DNA of 64,000 nt from Harmothoe impar (taxonomy: Eukaryota; Annelida; Polychaeta; Phyllodocida; Polynoidae), in contig OX381706.1 in NCBI GenBank assembly GCA_947462335.1, positions 14,856,784 to 14,920,783 of the forward strand. Direction: 5' to 3'. Position 1 is the first letter of the stretch. Each line of letters opens with the position of its first letter. Below, piece by piece: positions 12,742-24,858 of the stretch. Made by a program: the position numbers and the translations under genes. The notes below the pieces were generated by a model. The model worked only from the letters and a program-made list of their open reading frames with translations. It was not told where the DNA came from and ran no database searches.

Positions 12742-13266
12742 ACTGCTGTATCTTGCAGGTATTTTACGAGTCGCAATAAGCACACTAGTAGCAGTCAAAA
12801 ATGTCAATTAGGTAGAAGCATGGCCGGTCTCGTGCCAACCTGTAGGTCTATTCATGGTGCCATGACGGCCCCTATACAGCAGACTGACTGCACACACCAC
12901 CCTCCTGTAGACTACAGTGTAAAGCTTATGTAACTCCAGGTGGTGCTGGTTTGTGGTAATGGTCATTTACATACCACCATCTTTGTTCATTAAAAATGCA
13001 AATTCAGTTTTCAATTTTGTAAGCAGTTGTCAATCTGCTTTTGCTGATCAACCCCTCTGTTCTCTCTCAGCAGTTGTTGTTATATTTTCAAGTCCAAACC
13101 CTTGTGTGCTCAGAAAGGCATACAACAGCATTTAGAGCCTATGCCAATCTCTGTAGTCGTCGCCTCTACATCAACCACCCAGACTTCTTTTTTTTACCTG
13201 GTAACATATTCTTAATTCCTTCATCAATCTTTTTATTCTCAAGCAATTTGCAACGTATAACTTTTC

Positions 13267-13292
13267 TTTTTTTTTTTTTTTTTTTTTTTTTC
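13267..13292. repeat. Poly(T) tract
   Basis: About 26 consecutive T; possibly the tail of a reverse-strand retroposed sequence, but no body is recognised. Confidence 0.7.
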
Positions 13293-13465
13293 CCACGCCA
13301 AATCGGAAATAAAATTTTCTTTTGAATTAAGAAAATTTACCGGTAAAAATAAATTGGTACAGAAAAAGCCTCACCTAACCAATGCAAACAAAATAATCTT
13401 ATGACTCTCCAAACTTGCTGCATAGTTGACTCTGTATGTAATGTAATGCCCCCTGGAGGGTGCAG

Positions 13466-13588
13466 GCGCTATCAGTAGACTCAGCCCCGGCCTCTGATAT
13501 AGAGCTGAATGTACGCAGGAAATGTGTTCACGCTCTGCTGCACTCGCAAGGGGTTGTGGGAAGACTGATCTGTTACTGTCACACATGA
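13466..13588 (+). CDS. Possible terminal exon of an unidentified gene
   Basis: After an acceptor-like gggtgcag the frame reads ALSVDSAPASDIELNVRRKC, about 40 residues, then TGA. It could be an alternative last exon with the one at 12613 or a chance open frame. Confidence 0.15.
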   Translation, partial: ALSVDSAPASDIELNVRRKCVHALLHSQGVVGRLICYCHT

Positions 13589-14479
13589 ATGGGCGTGTGG
13601 TTTAGAGATGCTTTGCTGCTGAGTATAAATGGGGATCGCTGGTGAACTGAATTGTTGCTCTTTTGCCACCACCCATGTTCTAGTAAATGATACGTGACCC
13701 CTATATTGAACTCGGAAGGTACTAATGTAATATCAGAGGCATTTACTCTACAAATAGGAGTTTTAGCCCATCTATGTTAAACGATTCACCCATCTTTTGT
13801 AGTCAGGTACTCATTTCAAAAATATCTTTGAATTGTAGTTACATTGCAAAATAGAGACAAGGGGAGGGTAAAAGAAGGAATTTGTATGAATTCGCTTAAA
13901 TTTAAACAGAATAGTATGTTTTGAATGAAATCAATGTAATGAAGTATAGAAACAATCAGTTTGGGTAGGTTATCATAAAACTCTGTTATTTCTATTACTT
14001 GTGCAAGCATGATACGATGATGATGTGGATCTATGTCATTATGAGTGATTATCGAGTGATTGTTGTACTGGTCCTGTCATATCGGGCCATCGTCTATTAG
14101 CATTTATATAATAGAGATCTGCACCAATAATAACCATGAGCTAAGTGACAAAGGTAGTAGCAATAGGTGTGTAAGTTGGGTTTATTCATGCATGCAAGCA
14201 GTGTAGATGTTACTACTGCTGCAGCCTGACCCAGAGTGGTCAGTGCCTGCAGTGTGGGCTCCCTATATACACAAACAGTAGTGGAGCGCCACCAGTGGTG
14301 ACAGTAGGTACTAGCCTACAGGTCTATACCTGCATTGTAATGGATGATAAACACATACAATAAATGAGATGTAGTATGTGTTATACCCAACTATATATGT
14401 ATATTAATAGCGGTTTGAGCCTTCATAATATCACAGTCCATGAGCTGCTCTGTGACTATCAGGGACTTGTTCAGCTATG

Positions 14480-14530
14480 TAGCTCAGCTGGGTAGAGCAT
14501 GGCATGGCGTTGCGTAGAACACAGTACAGA
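14480..14530 (+). repeat. tRNA-like 5' half (SINE head fragment)
   Basis: TAGCTCAGCTGGGTAGAGCA is a perfect Pol III A box with D-arm-like context. No B box follows within 100 bp, so it is not a functional tRNA gene. Confidence 0.4.
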
Positions 14531-16150
14531 ATAGTCTAATGACATGCACAAACAAACCCCTGAATCAGGGGTTAATCAGGGATTAATCAATTATATTAAC
14601 AAGTAATGTACTATGAGCAGAGATATAGAGAAAAAAAGATAAATAAAGAGATGATTCTGTTCTCCAAATAATAACTTGAATTTCTTTAGATGGGCCGACT
14701 GACTATTGTGGTGGTGTCATCAACAGCAGATGTGAAGAATTACTGCCATAGAGGTTAAATATAACATGGAACTATTTGGAAATACATATAGAAGGCAGGA
14801 GAAAGTAATCCAAGTATTGTCCAGTACTAATGGTGAGGGTTAGTCACAAGGACTACTATATAGAGTGAGGGTTAGTCATACAGATATGGATGCCTGGTAC
14901 TAAGAGTGGAGAGTGAGGGTTAGCCACACAAAGACTGAGTCCATTCACAGAGCACCCCTAGACTCACTGCTACAGGATGCTGATACTGTCTCCAATCACC
15001 AGCACAGCATGCTGATATAGACCTTTGTATGATTGGGACCAGACAGAGTTATGACATCTCGCACACATCAAATACAGAATGCTATAAACTAGCCATAACA
15101 TCAGGTGCCCCTTCTATTGATACTGCCAGGGGAATCTATGGGCGTTGTTCGGCTTGCTGGGAACAACCTTTATGTTGTTGCTATGCTGTAGATTGTGCTA
15201 TGAGTTAGCACTGCTAGTACATACATCATCAACCTTTCCTCATTGAAATTGTCAGATGTTCTGACATATTTCCTACCAAATGTTATCATCCCTTTTGACA
15301 GATATAGTGATTTTGCATTTACTTATTGGATATGACAAATTTTCCTGTGTGGTGTTGGACGAAGTTGTTGGACCTCCGCTGAAACATGCATTTTAGGGAA
15401 ACCAAATGGAAAATATTAATTCAATCCGTTGAAGAAATCATTTTCGACGTTTGGAATTCTCCGTGTGTTAACACTATCAATTTAGTACCAACAGTACCGG
15501 GAAAATATCAATCATATTAAGTTAACTCAATAGCAATTTTAACTTCAATTATATATCTACAAATCACACTCCACACACATGATGCCGGAAAGTTACGGGC
15601 ACAGTTTACTATAGCCAGTTAGCCCTGGCTCAATACAACCACCTATTAACATAATGATACACTCCAGATACCGGGAGGAAGGAGGCAGGCAAAGGAGTGA
15701 ATGTCGACCAATAATTACCTTGGACACTGTACAGCCTGTAGCTGGTCATCTGTAAACTAGAGCTCAGCACTAGTGTAGGACTCTGTCAATAGAATCTTCA
15801 TTACTGCAGGTGGTTGGGGGATACTGTTAAATGGTATAGACAGTTAACTGGTGTTTTACATGGGCTGGATGTGACTCTGTGCATCTGAAATTGATTTCCC
15901 TTTCTGTTTCCTATTTCACATGTGGGTAGCACTTCAATCTGCTGTTCCATTTAGATTAATTATACATGGATGGATCCAGTATCAACCACTTGATATAGAA
16001 AGATAGTTGATACTGTCTTTATTGATGCTCCAATATAAATATAATTAGGATAACAATGTGGGTAGATTATTGTACAGCGGAGGCAGGTACCAGAAATGAA
16101 AGCGTCTGAGTGGGAAGTCAGGGAGCAGCAAGGAGGTAGAGGGCGGGAAG

Positions 16151-16283
16151 GGGGGAGGGAGGGAGGGAGGGAGGGAGGGAGGGAGGGAGGGAGGGAGGGA
16201 GGGAGGGAAGGAAGGAAGGACGGAAGGAAGGAAGGAAGGAAGGAAGGAAGGAAGGAAGGAAGGAAGGAAGGAAGGAGGGAAGG
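16151..16283. repeat. GGGA/GGAA tetranucleotide microsatellite
   Basis: (GGGA)n passes into (GGAA)n with a single C interruption near 16221. Charged or Pro/Ser-rich open frames on either strand are artefacts. Confidence 0.95.
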
Positions 16284-17132
16284 AGGGAGAGGGAACAGGA
16301 TGACGGTTTAAAGGAGGAAGGAGGCAGGCAAAGGAGTGAATGTAGACCATTGCAATTGTGTGGTCTATGAACTGTTCCACTTTACACTCGGTCTTACAGA
16401 CATTGATAGGTGGCTTGGTTGGTGTGTATCCTGCGATTGTTAATAAGGTAATTATGACAGTTAATTACAAGCAGAAATTCTACCACAGATAATGTATATA
16501 GTGTCATTCATTAAATTAAAAAGTTGCTTTAGTTTTTGGCCATGTTTGGATCCCTATATTTTCAAATTGGCTACACAGTTCCTTTTTATGAAAGAACTGC
16601 TTTCGGAAATAACACCTCCCCACATTATATATTGGCCTGCATTACATTGGATATCCAGGCCAGCTGTGAGCTCATTAAGGAGGCTCATTATGACACAATG
16701 TGTATTCTTGAAAACCCATGTTTTAAAAGAAAATCCTCAGATTAACATAGATTTACATGTTTCCAATCTCATGTGTGGTCCTGCACGGTCACTCCCTGCC
16801 AATGCAAATCTACTTATTATCATCCTTAGTAGTACTAGGATACAGGTACGAGCAACATATGAATGTATAAACAGAACACCCTGGTTGAGTCAGTGCAGAG
16901 CCGGTCCCAGCCTCAACCAGTCCCCGGACCAGGTCAATAGCTACCAGAAACTCAAAGGGGACTGAGCCTCAAGAACCAATCAATAAATCAATCAACAAGG
17001 GTATGACCATTATTTGTCTCTAGGGGAGGACACAGAGATAACATGATTGGTGCGTTAACCCGGGTTCTCTGGTCTTTGTTCTCTACTTTATGAGTTACTC
17101 ATTATTTCCAACATATTCATTACTAAATCACC
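16284..17132. other. Intergenic, possible retroposon tail
   Basis: A 157-codon plus-strand frame at 16492-16965 is not recognised. Its end is followed by AATCAATAAATCAATCAAC, a tail style seen in some LINE/SINE 3' ends; support is thin. Confidence 0.3.
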
Positions 17133-17690
17133 AGGTTTATAGCATCCATATGTGTTTGCATTCTTTTTAACTAGCAGGTTTATAGCATCCATATGTGTTT
17201 GCATTCTTTTTAACTAGCAGGTTTATAGCATCCATATGTGTTTGCATTCTTTTTAACTAGCAGGTTTATAGCATCCATATGTGTTTGCATTCTTTTTAAC
17301 TAGCAGGTTTATAGCATCCATATGTGTTTGTATTCTTTTTAACTAGCAGGTTTATAGCATCCATATGTGTTTGTATTCTTTTTAACTAGCAGGTTTATAG
17401 CATCCATATGTGTTTGCATTCTTTTTAACTAGCAGGTTTATAGCATCCATATGTGTTTGCATTCTTTTTAACTAGCAGGTTTATAGCATCCATATGTGTT
17501 TGCATTCTTTTTAACTAGCAGGTTTATAGCATTCATATGTGTTTGTATTCTTTTTAACTATCAAGTTTGTAGCATTCATATGTGTTTGTATTCTTTTTAA
17601 CTATCAAGTTTGTAGCATTCATATGTGTTTGTATTCTTTTTAACTATCAGGTTTATAGTATTCATATGTGTTTGTATTTTGTTTATCTCT
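17133..17690. repeat. 43-bp minisatellite, about 13 copies
   Basis: Unit starts AGGTTTATAGCATCCATATG and ends TTTTTAACTAGC. The first nine copies are almost identical, the last four diverged (ATTC for ATCC, TATCA for TAGCA). The period is exactly 43 across the array. Confidence 0.95.
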
Positions 17691-17924
17691 GTCATTAATA
17701 AGGCTCATAGAGCCTATTTTTTACAACACATCTATTTTTAGTCATACATGTGACTCTATTTTTCACTCTTTTTTTAGTTCAAAATATCTTTATTCTGGTA
17801 AATTATAAACTCACAAATATACATATATGTGTCTTTTGTTTGATGTAAATAAGTTGAGTAAATGCAGAGTAAATGCAGAAAAACTATTCACACTGATTCT
17901 GACATAATGTAAACAAAATGTTTG

Positions 17925-20160
17925 CATGCACTGTGTACGGATATTCTTATGGGAATTTCCGTTTTTGTACTATTTTCACACATTTTCTTTCGTTACTCAA
18001 CATTCAATATAAGATCCTTCAATGGACTTATGGCATATTTGATAAAGAGGTGATAAATATTCCATAGACAAGATCCATTTTACTCTGTTGGGGTAGACGG
18101 AACAAGGTCTCACCGTGCAGAATTATTTACTGTCAGATTAATTGTCTCTGTCCCCAGCATCTATTATTATGTCATTAATAATGCATCAGTGAGTACATTG
18201 TAAACCTGATGCATTGTATAACGTTCGTCTACACATTTAGGAAGTGGTTATTTTTTTAACAAGGATTTTTAACTAGGATTCCCCCCCCCCTGCAATAGGG
18301 GTACAAATATCTCCCGCAGCCTGGCCCATGGAGCTATTCGACTATTTTTTCCCAAAAATGGGTGGCAGTTTCTTAGTACCCCTCCCCTTAGGGGGGGGGG
18401 GCTTTTTTTTTGTTCCCCCCCCCCCCCCCCAAAGTCAAGGGGTTCAAACTTTCTTGGTTCCCCCCTCAAAACATTGGTACCCCTGTTGTTAAGAAAATAA
18501 CCACTTCCTTATCATCAAAGATGGTTTATATGAGTGAGTGCATTACCAACTATATAGTTATAGTTGTGAAGGCACTCACCCATTCATATATATGAATATA
18601 ATATAATTATTGAATGGGTCGAATTTCCTGGTCAAATTGCTCGAGAAATTTTAACACTTTTAACGCTGTTGGTCAAATGTCTATGTAATTATGTTGAAAT
18701 GTGAACGAAGGAAAAAAATTCTCAACTCAAAAGGCAGAGTTTTCAAATGCAGCATCCCTTATCTGAGTGATAATAGGGGGCAATGTGCTGATGGTCTGGT
18801 GTGAGCAGATAACGTGTGATGGCGGCCCAGCACGTGAACACACAACTAGTCAACAGCAGTTATCTAAACTAGTATTGGCTACCAAGTATCAATGTCTGGG
18901 TGGATATAAGCCTAGGAAACTGGTTAAAAGATAATCAGTGCTTGCAATGGCAATGACACCTCATGGCGTTGAACTAGACTGAACTTATATTTTCAAAAAC
19001 TAAACTGGCTGATGTTCTCTTGGTGTTGAAACAAAACAGTTTCAAAATATCCATTCCAGCATCACATCATGGTCCCTCTATAGGTACTCTGAGAGGGTTG
19101 TCCTGAAATACCATCAAACTGTGAATTGTGACCGAATCCCTGATTTACATCTGGTATTTGATCAGCTGTCGATCAATGAACATCATGAGCATTTAGACAG
19201 AAACGTTTGTGTCGCTATGTGAGATCATATCCTTTTCCATTGCTATCTATTGGATGAATGTGATGTAATTTGCATTTAAATGTAACATCAAAAGTTACAT
19301 GGATGGCTTCCTGTAATGGGAACCGTTTACCATTGATTTCTAAGGAACTCCATAGACCATACATTGCCTCTGAGAGAGCACTATTGAATTTTGGAACTCA
19401 TAGTTATAACACAATGGTCTCATGGTGTTAAAATCGTGTAGCGCCTACATAACGCAATTAATACAGTATTATCTATATTTTTCTCATATTTTCTGATAAA
19501 AATTAGGACATCAAAAAATATAATGAGAGAAGCTATATTTGGTACCATATCAACGCTACTGGTATCGACCTCTGAATACTTGAATGGGATCATTTACTTG
19601 CCACATCCAGGTTCGACAAACCCCTGAGTAACCCCTGGTTATGAAATGCTTTCGTCATATTTTCCATTGCTAAATTAAACTGTAGTAACTTCTCGGCAAC
19701 TACATGTATTTCACATCTATGACTTGCAGTCTGCAGAGATTCAGCGTCACTTAGAAGGGCTTAAATCTGAATTTGAAAAATAACCCTGCACTAGCTCTAT
19801 GAAAAGGATCCTACACATTTAGGGTGCATGTGCTTGTAAGAGAACGGTGTAATGGTATTGATTTGAAATAGCCAACAATTCACAATAGCCATCGTGGCTA
19901 ATTTCCATAAGTATATATTCAATATGATACAGCCAAGAGAACATAATTGAAAGCCCACACATCCTCTATGCTATGTGAATCTGAATGGATAATTAGAATA
20001 GTGAGGTCTAATCTCCTGTTGAATGTGCTTTTGCTACACATGCAATAAGCCGGCCATCTGGTTGTATGAAGCCATGTGCAGCTGCCACATAAATGCATCT
20101 TTGGAGTTTGGGCTTAACACTTTAAGCTCTTGAGAGTAACTCACCCCGCTGTATTTATAA
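17925..20160. repeat. Diverged segmental duplication, copy A
   Basis: Matches 20420-23345 in the same order: CAAGGTCTCACCGTG (18109), a GAGTGCATTRMCAACTA hairpin (18535), and AATCCCTGATTTACATCTGG (19135). A nearly identical block around 19255-19345 and another at 19945-20110 follow. No open frame is conserved between copies. Confidence 0.8.
18240..18508. mobile_element. MITE family A copy inside a duplicated segment
   Basis: 269 bp; GGAAGTGGTTATTTTTTTAA and its complement at the other end, with TTA duplicated at 18237-18239 and 18509-18511. The matching place in the second segmental copy (about 20.69 kb) lacks it, so it inserted after the duplication. Confidence 0.72.
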
Positions 20161-21539
20161 ATCATGCCAACAGAATATGGCAACACACATTATATGATTA
20201 GGGTCCCTTTTCCTTCAACCAATTTGGAGGTGCTAAAGCTCGGCAGAGCCTCTTACTGGCAGATATACAACCACATTACACAGAGCAAATTCTTTGTTGT
20301 GACTCTATTCAATGGTCACTCCAATGAATATTTTGTGCTCATACTTCCTCCTGTTAATTACTCAGGAATCAATTTGGCTGTATTCAAACAATCAAGCAAA
20401 TAATCTATTTGGTACATCTACTGCATGCATTGTGTATGGAGATTGTCGATTTTGTGAGGTATTTTTTTCATATTTTCTTTTGTTACTCAACAATCAATAT
20501 AACAGCCTTCCATTGTACTAGTGGCATATTTGATACATAGAGGTGATAGATATTTCATTCATAAGATCCATTTAATTTGTGGGGATAGACGAAACAAGGT
20601 CTCACCGTGGTGAATTATTTACCATCAGATTGATCGTCTCGGTCTACACTATCTGTTATTATTATAATGCATGAGTGAGTACATTGTTAACCACGCACAT
20701 GGGGGGGGTGTGGTCGTGGTCAGTACATTTTTGTTAATACAGTTGCCATCAGAGGTTTGATCCATATATAAGACAGTGCGGGGCACTCTCACAATGGCTT
20801 ATAATCCAAAACCAAAAAAATGTGACATCTCCATTATAACTAAATAACTAGTCAGTGACTGCTCAAGACAATACTCAATTCGGATATATAATGGAGACGG
20901 GGCATGTCTGTAGCATCTAGTTTCAATCCAATTGCCCATGTTGGCAAAGTTACCCAATTTCATCACAGGTGGTAGGCAGCAGTTCCCTAACCTGTAGGTA
21001 ATATTACTAGGCCTTGGTTGGTTGAGTGTAGTGACCTCGATTCCTGAAGGCACCTGTAGTATATAGTATGTCACCCTTCTAGATATGTATTTGTTATCAA
21101 AGATGGTCTATGTGGGAGTCAGTGCATTGACAACTAATATGTTACATAGTTGTCAATGCACTCTCTCAGAGTGGGTATATCCGATTTTTCTTCAAATTCT
21201 AAATGGTTGAATGTATTCCAAACACTTCTAAAGTATAGTATTTAGAGAATAGAGGTCAATCAAATTTCATCATACGGTGTTAATAGGTCACAATGGGATC
21301 AAATATCCCTCAAAATGGGCTTTTCTAGTGTATTTTCAATGAGGGGGAATAAAAGCGTGCACGCTTTTATTTCAAAATGACCATATTTTGGGCAATAAAA
21401 TATAATTGGAGCAAAACTAGAGGGAATTAGGGGAAATGGAATAGATAGGAACTCAAATATATTATTTGTGATCATTCTGACTCATTTTTAGAAAAATCTA
21501 TTTTTTGTCCAACACATCGGATATACCAACTTTAAGGAT

Positions 21540-21725
21540 GGCACAATGCATTAATGCATCGTGCCCTTCGTCATCATTGCAAGTAACTCGCCAGTGCTGC
21601 ATTCAAGCATCATGCCGACCCTACGGGTTGAGACACTCCCGAAGGGTCTGCATGATGCACAACTGCATCCCCAGTAAGTTACTCGCCGGGGCTGCAGTGG
21701 TGCACTATGATGACAAATGTAATCA
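21540..21725. repeat. Dispersed repeat G, copy 1
   Basis: Contains ACTCGCCAGTGCTGCATTCA and GCATGATGCACAACTGCATC. It shares the phrase ACTCGCCRGGGCTGCA and GCATCATG hairpins with 58600-58765. Confidence 0.5.
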
Positions 21726-21895
21726 AAAATGAATTTGAAACTCCCAAAGTAGATAGTTAAAATGCTGTTTCCTTATCTAGTGATGATAGTGGCAGCGGTG
21801 TGAGTAGATAGTATGTGATGGTAGTCCAGCGGAGAACCCACTAAACTGATAATCTTTGAACTCCAGTGCTGGCTAACAAATCAGTCAAATAATAG

Positions 21896-22160
21896 ACATT
21901 TTCTGGCTCCCTATACGACCAACATAGGTTAGTTAATGCTGTAAGGGTGGTCAGTACTGACCAACTCACATTATTCCTCTCCAGTTAAATGAGTACAAGG
22001 CTAAATCTTTTAAAATTAAGGCATTAGTCATACGTTATTTTGCCTTAGTTATTTTTTAAAAGCGCTTGGTCATATCTGACCAATGTCCCTTTGACTGACC
22101 TGGGATAGCCCCTACAGACTAAGGGTCAGAGCATTTGGATCTTCTGTATACTAGAACCTC
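21896..22160. repeat. Dispersed repeat H, copy 1
   Basis: Shares with 27985 and 40170 a run of phrases: CCAACATAGGTTAGTTA, GGTCAGTACTGACCAACTCA, GGCATTAGTCATA, and GACCAATGTCCCTTTGACT. The last shared phrase is GGGATAGCC. About 265 bp; class unknown. Confidence 0.65.
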
Positions 22161-23384
22161 CTTTGGGTATGTTCCAAGCTAAACAATGAAACTGGTTGAT
22201 TTTCTGCCTGCAACAAGCTGTTAAAAGTAAACAGTTTAAAGCATCCATTCCAGCTTCATATTGGGATGCCTCTTCAACTCCTGTGAGATGGTTGTCCTGA
22301 AAAACTAATCCAACTGCGAATTGTGACTGAATCCCTGATTTACATCTGGTATGTGATCTGCCAGTGATTAAAGATCAATGAACATCATGAGCATTTAGAT
22401 GGAAATGTTTGCGTCGCTATGTGAAATCATATATCCTATTCCAACGCTATCTATGGGAAAATGTGATGTAATTTGCATTTAAATGTAACATCAAAAGTTA
22501 CATGGATGGCTTCCTGTAATGGGGAGCGTTTACCATTGATCTCAACAGAACTCTATACATCGCCTCTGAGAGAGCACTATTGAATTATGGAACTTCTTGT
22601 TGTAATGAAATGGCGTGATGATGTTTAAAACGTACAGTTATAAGGCCACTAATACATCAACAGCTAATTTTCTCATATGCTGTGATAAAAATTAACACAT
22701 CATAAAATGCAATGAGAGAAGCTACATTTGGTAGCTCATAGATGTTACTCTTATACTTGATTGGGATTATTTACTTGCTACATCCAGGTTCAACAAACCA
22801 CTAAGTGAATGCTCTGGTCATATTTCACATGGCTAAGTTAAACTGCACTATCATCTGTGAAACTGTATCACCGTATATGTATTTCACATCTATGATTCGC
22901 AGTCAGTAAAGATGTAGCAACAAGTGTAAGGGCTGATATCTGAATTCAAAGAATAACCCTTCACTAGCTCTCTGACAATGATCCTACACATTTAGCATGC
23001 ATGAGCAAGAGAATAATGTTATGGTAATATCAGAGGTATTGATTTTTGATAGCAAACAATTCACAAGAGACATCATGACTAATTTCCATAAGCGTATATT
23101 CAATATGACACAGCCAAGAGAACATTCGTGAAAGCCACTGTATACTGTGTGGAATGTGATTCTGAATGGATGATTAAAAAAGTGAGGTCTAATCCCCTGT
23201 TGAATGTGCGTTTGCTACACATGCAATAATCCCACCATCTGGTTGCGTGATGCCATGTTCAGCTGCCATTCAAATGTATCCATGTGGTTTGGTCTTAACA
23301 CTTTACCGGTAGCAAATTACTTTACTGCACGCTTTGGCATCATGGTGTATCATTAAATCCCTGATGAGTAACTCATTACCTCTG

Positions 23385-23407
23385 CATACATATATATATG
23401 ATATAAA

Positions 23408-23442
<35 letters not shown>

Positions 23443-23498
23443 CTTTATATCATATATATATATATATATATCATATATATATATATATATATCTTTAT

Positions 23499-23539
<41 letters not shown>

Positions 23540-23562
23540 TATATCTATATATATATATATTA
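23385..23562. repeat. AT-rich palindromic microsatellite
   Basis: (TA)n broken by GATATAAAGATA and TATCTTTATATC, which are complementary to each other, so the tract can fold into cruciforms. Confidence 0.85.
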
Positions 23563-23565
23563 CGC

Positions 23566-24540
23566 TGACCCAACGTACATGGCCAGCCTGATGCACTAAT
23601 CTAGGGAAGCTACTCAAAGATCATTAAAGGGATACTGTGTGTATACAGAGGCATAGCAGACTTTGGTTCACATTTGTTTACATAAAAGGTCCTATGAGTA
23701 GAGAATGGAATTTTGCTTTTACATTTTGAGAGTACGAGGTATGAGTCGTTAATTGCGATCGAGTCAAGACACATTTGAGTGCCTCACTAGTTGAGAGAAA
23801 GCTATTGTATTTATTTTTCTGGCCCTTTCTGTTTCATTTTGCAAGCCAAACCCATCTCTTTTCTCTCCATGCCCCATCCTGCGCATTGAATCAATATGTA
23901 ATCCATTTAAACAGGGTATGTCCACACTTCTGTTGACACACGACACGGGTGATGTTGGCTGACCTGCACGAGTTAATTCGCTAATGGATCTAAGTCATCC
24001 AATTCAATCCACTTTTTGATTTTTCATTCCCAGCTATGTCAACAGATAAATGCCCTAATGTTACACTAACAAATGCATTTCAGCAATGATGAAGAGAATT
24101 GGATTGAATTTCAATATATTATAGTCGTAAATATTCAGAACTTTGATAAAATGTTTTGCATCTAATGGGTCATTCAAAGCTTCGCCACAACCACATCCGC
24201 TGTGGCTTGAGGAGAGGAAAATACATAACTAGATTCAAGATTAAATTAATAAAGTTGTATTTATATAAAGTATGTGATCCTATTTTGGGATAAAGTAGGT
24301 TTAAGCATCTCAGAAAGGGTTCTAAGCCTGAAAATGTGATGAAATCTAGATAGGAATACCTTTGCTGCAGTTTCAACCATATCCTCCAATCATTGATGAC
24401 GCATAAGTTTAAGGGAACAATAAATTGTTGATTTACATGTTTACCCCTTTCACATTCCCCCTGCATTATTTGTCTTACGTTGAAGTGCAGTCAATGTTTG
24501 CTTGGCTCCTGCAGTGTGAGTGAACGGTGCATTTTTGTGA
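23566..24540. other. Intergenic, nothing seen
   Basis: Unique AT-rich sequence, no supported coding. Confidence 0.5.
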
Positions 24541-24858
24541 GGCCAAATTTTTCAAAAAGGTGCATTTCAGGCTGCCCGACCCTACCTAGCAAAACAGGGC
24601 CGACCCTAGAATTTGTTATGCAATTTTGAAAAAGTATTTATATATTAGGTCATTTTGGGGCTATTTAAGGGTGGATTTGATAGTTCATAAGTCAAGCCAG
24701 TCGTCGGCAAGTTGGCATCGAATTTCGTTAGTCGATTTCTGGGTATTTTTCAGGCCAAAGTAAGAAAAAAGAATCTAAAACAAACAAACAAATCCGACCT
24801 ACCTACCCTAGATTTTCAGATTTTGTAGCCTGAAACACACCTTTTATTTGTTTTGGCC
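24541..24858. mobile_element. MITE family B copy (intergenic)
   Basis: Same family: starts GGCCAAAT, carries the CCCGACCCTACCTAGCAAAA block, and ends TTTTGGCC. The flanks are TGA and TGG, so the duplication has decayed or the insertion is old. Confidence 0.65.

Larger units (their letters stand above)
12742..16150. other. Intergenic, sparse features
   Basis: Apart from the weak exon at 13466, the poly(T) run and a tRNA-like A box at 14480, I see nothing. Around 14820-14940 the phrase GTGAGGGTTAGTCA recurs three times. Confidence 0.4.
20420..23345. repeat. Diverged segmental duplication, copy B
   Basis: Second copy, lacking the MITE of copy A but about 700 bp longer because of material around 20.7-21.75 kb and a dispersed repeat at 21.9-22.16 kb. 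The best kept block (22460-22550) includes ATTTGCATTTAAATGTAACA. Confidence 0.8.

Noticed and set aside
16045..16380. Pro/Ser-rich and Gly/Arg/Lys-rich open frames
   Set aside because: Translation of a GGGA/GGAA microsatellite.
17133..17690. CRISPR array
   Set aside because: The 43-bp unit is contiguous with no unique spacers; a minisatellite.
23334..23591. Tyr/Ile-rich open frame
   Set aside because: Translation of the (TA)n palindromic tract.
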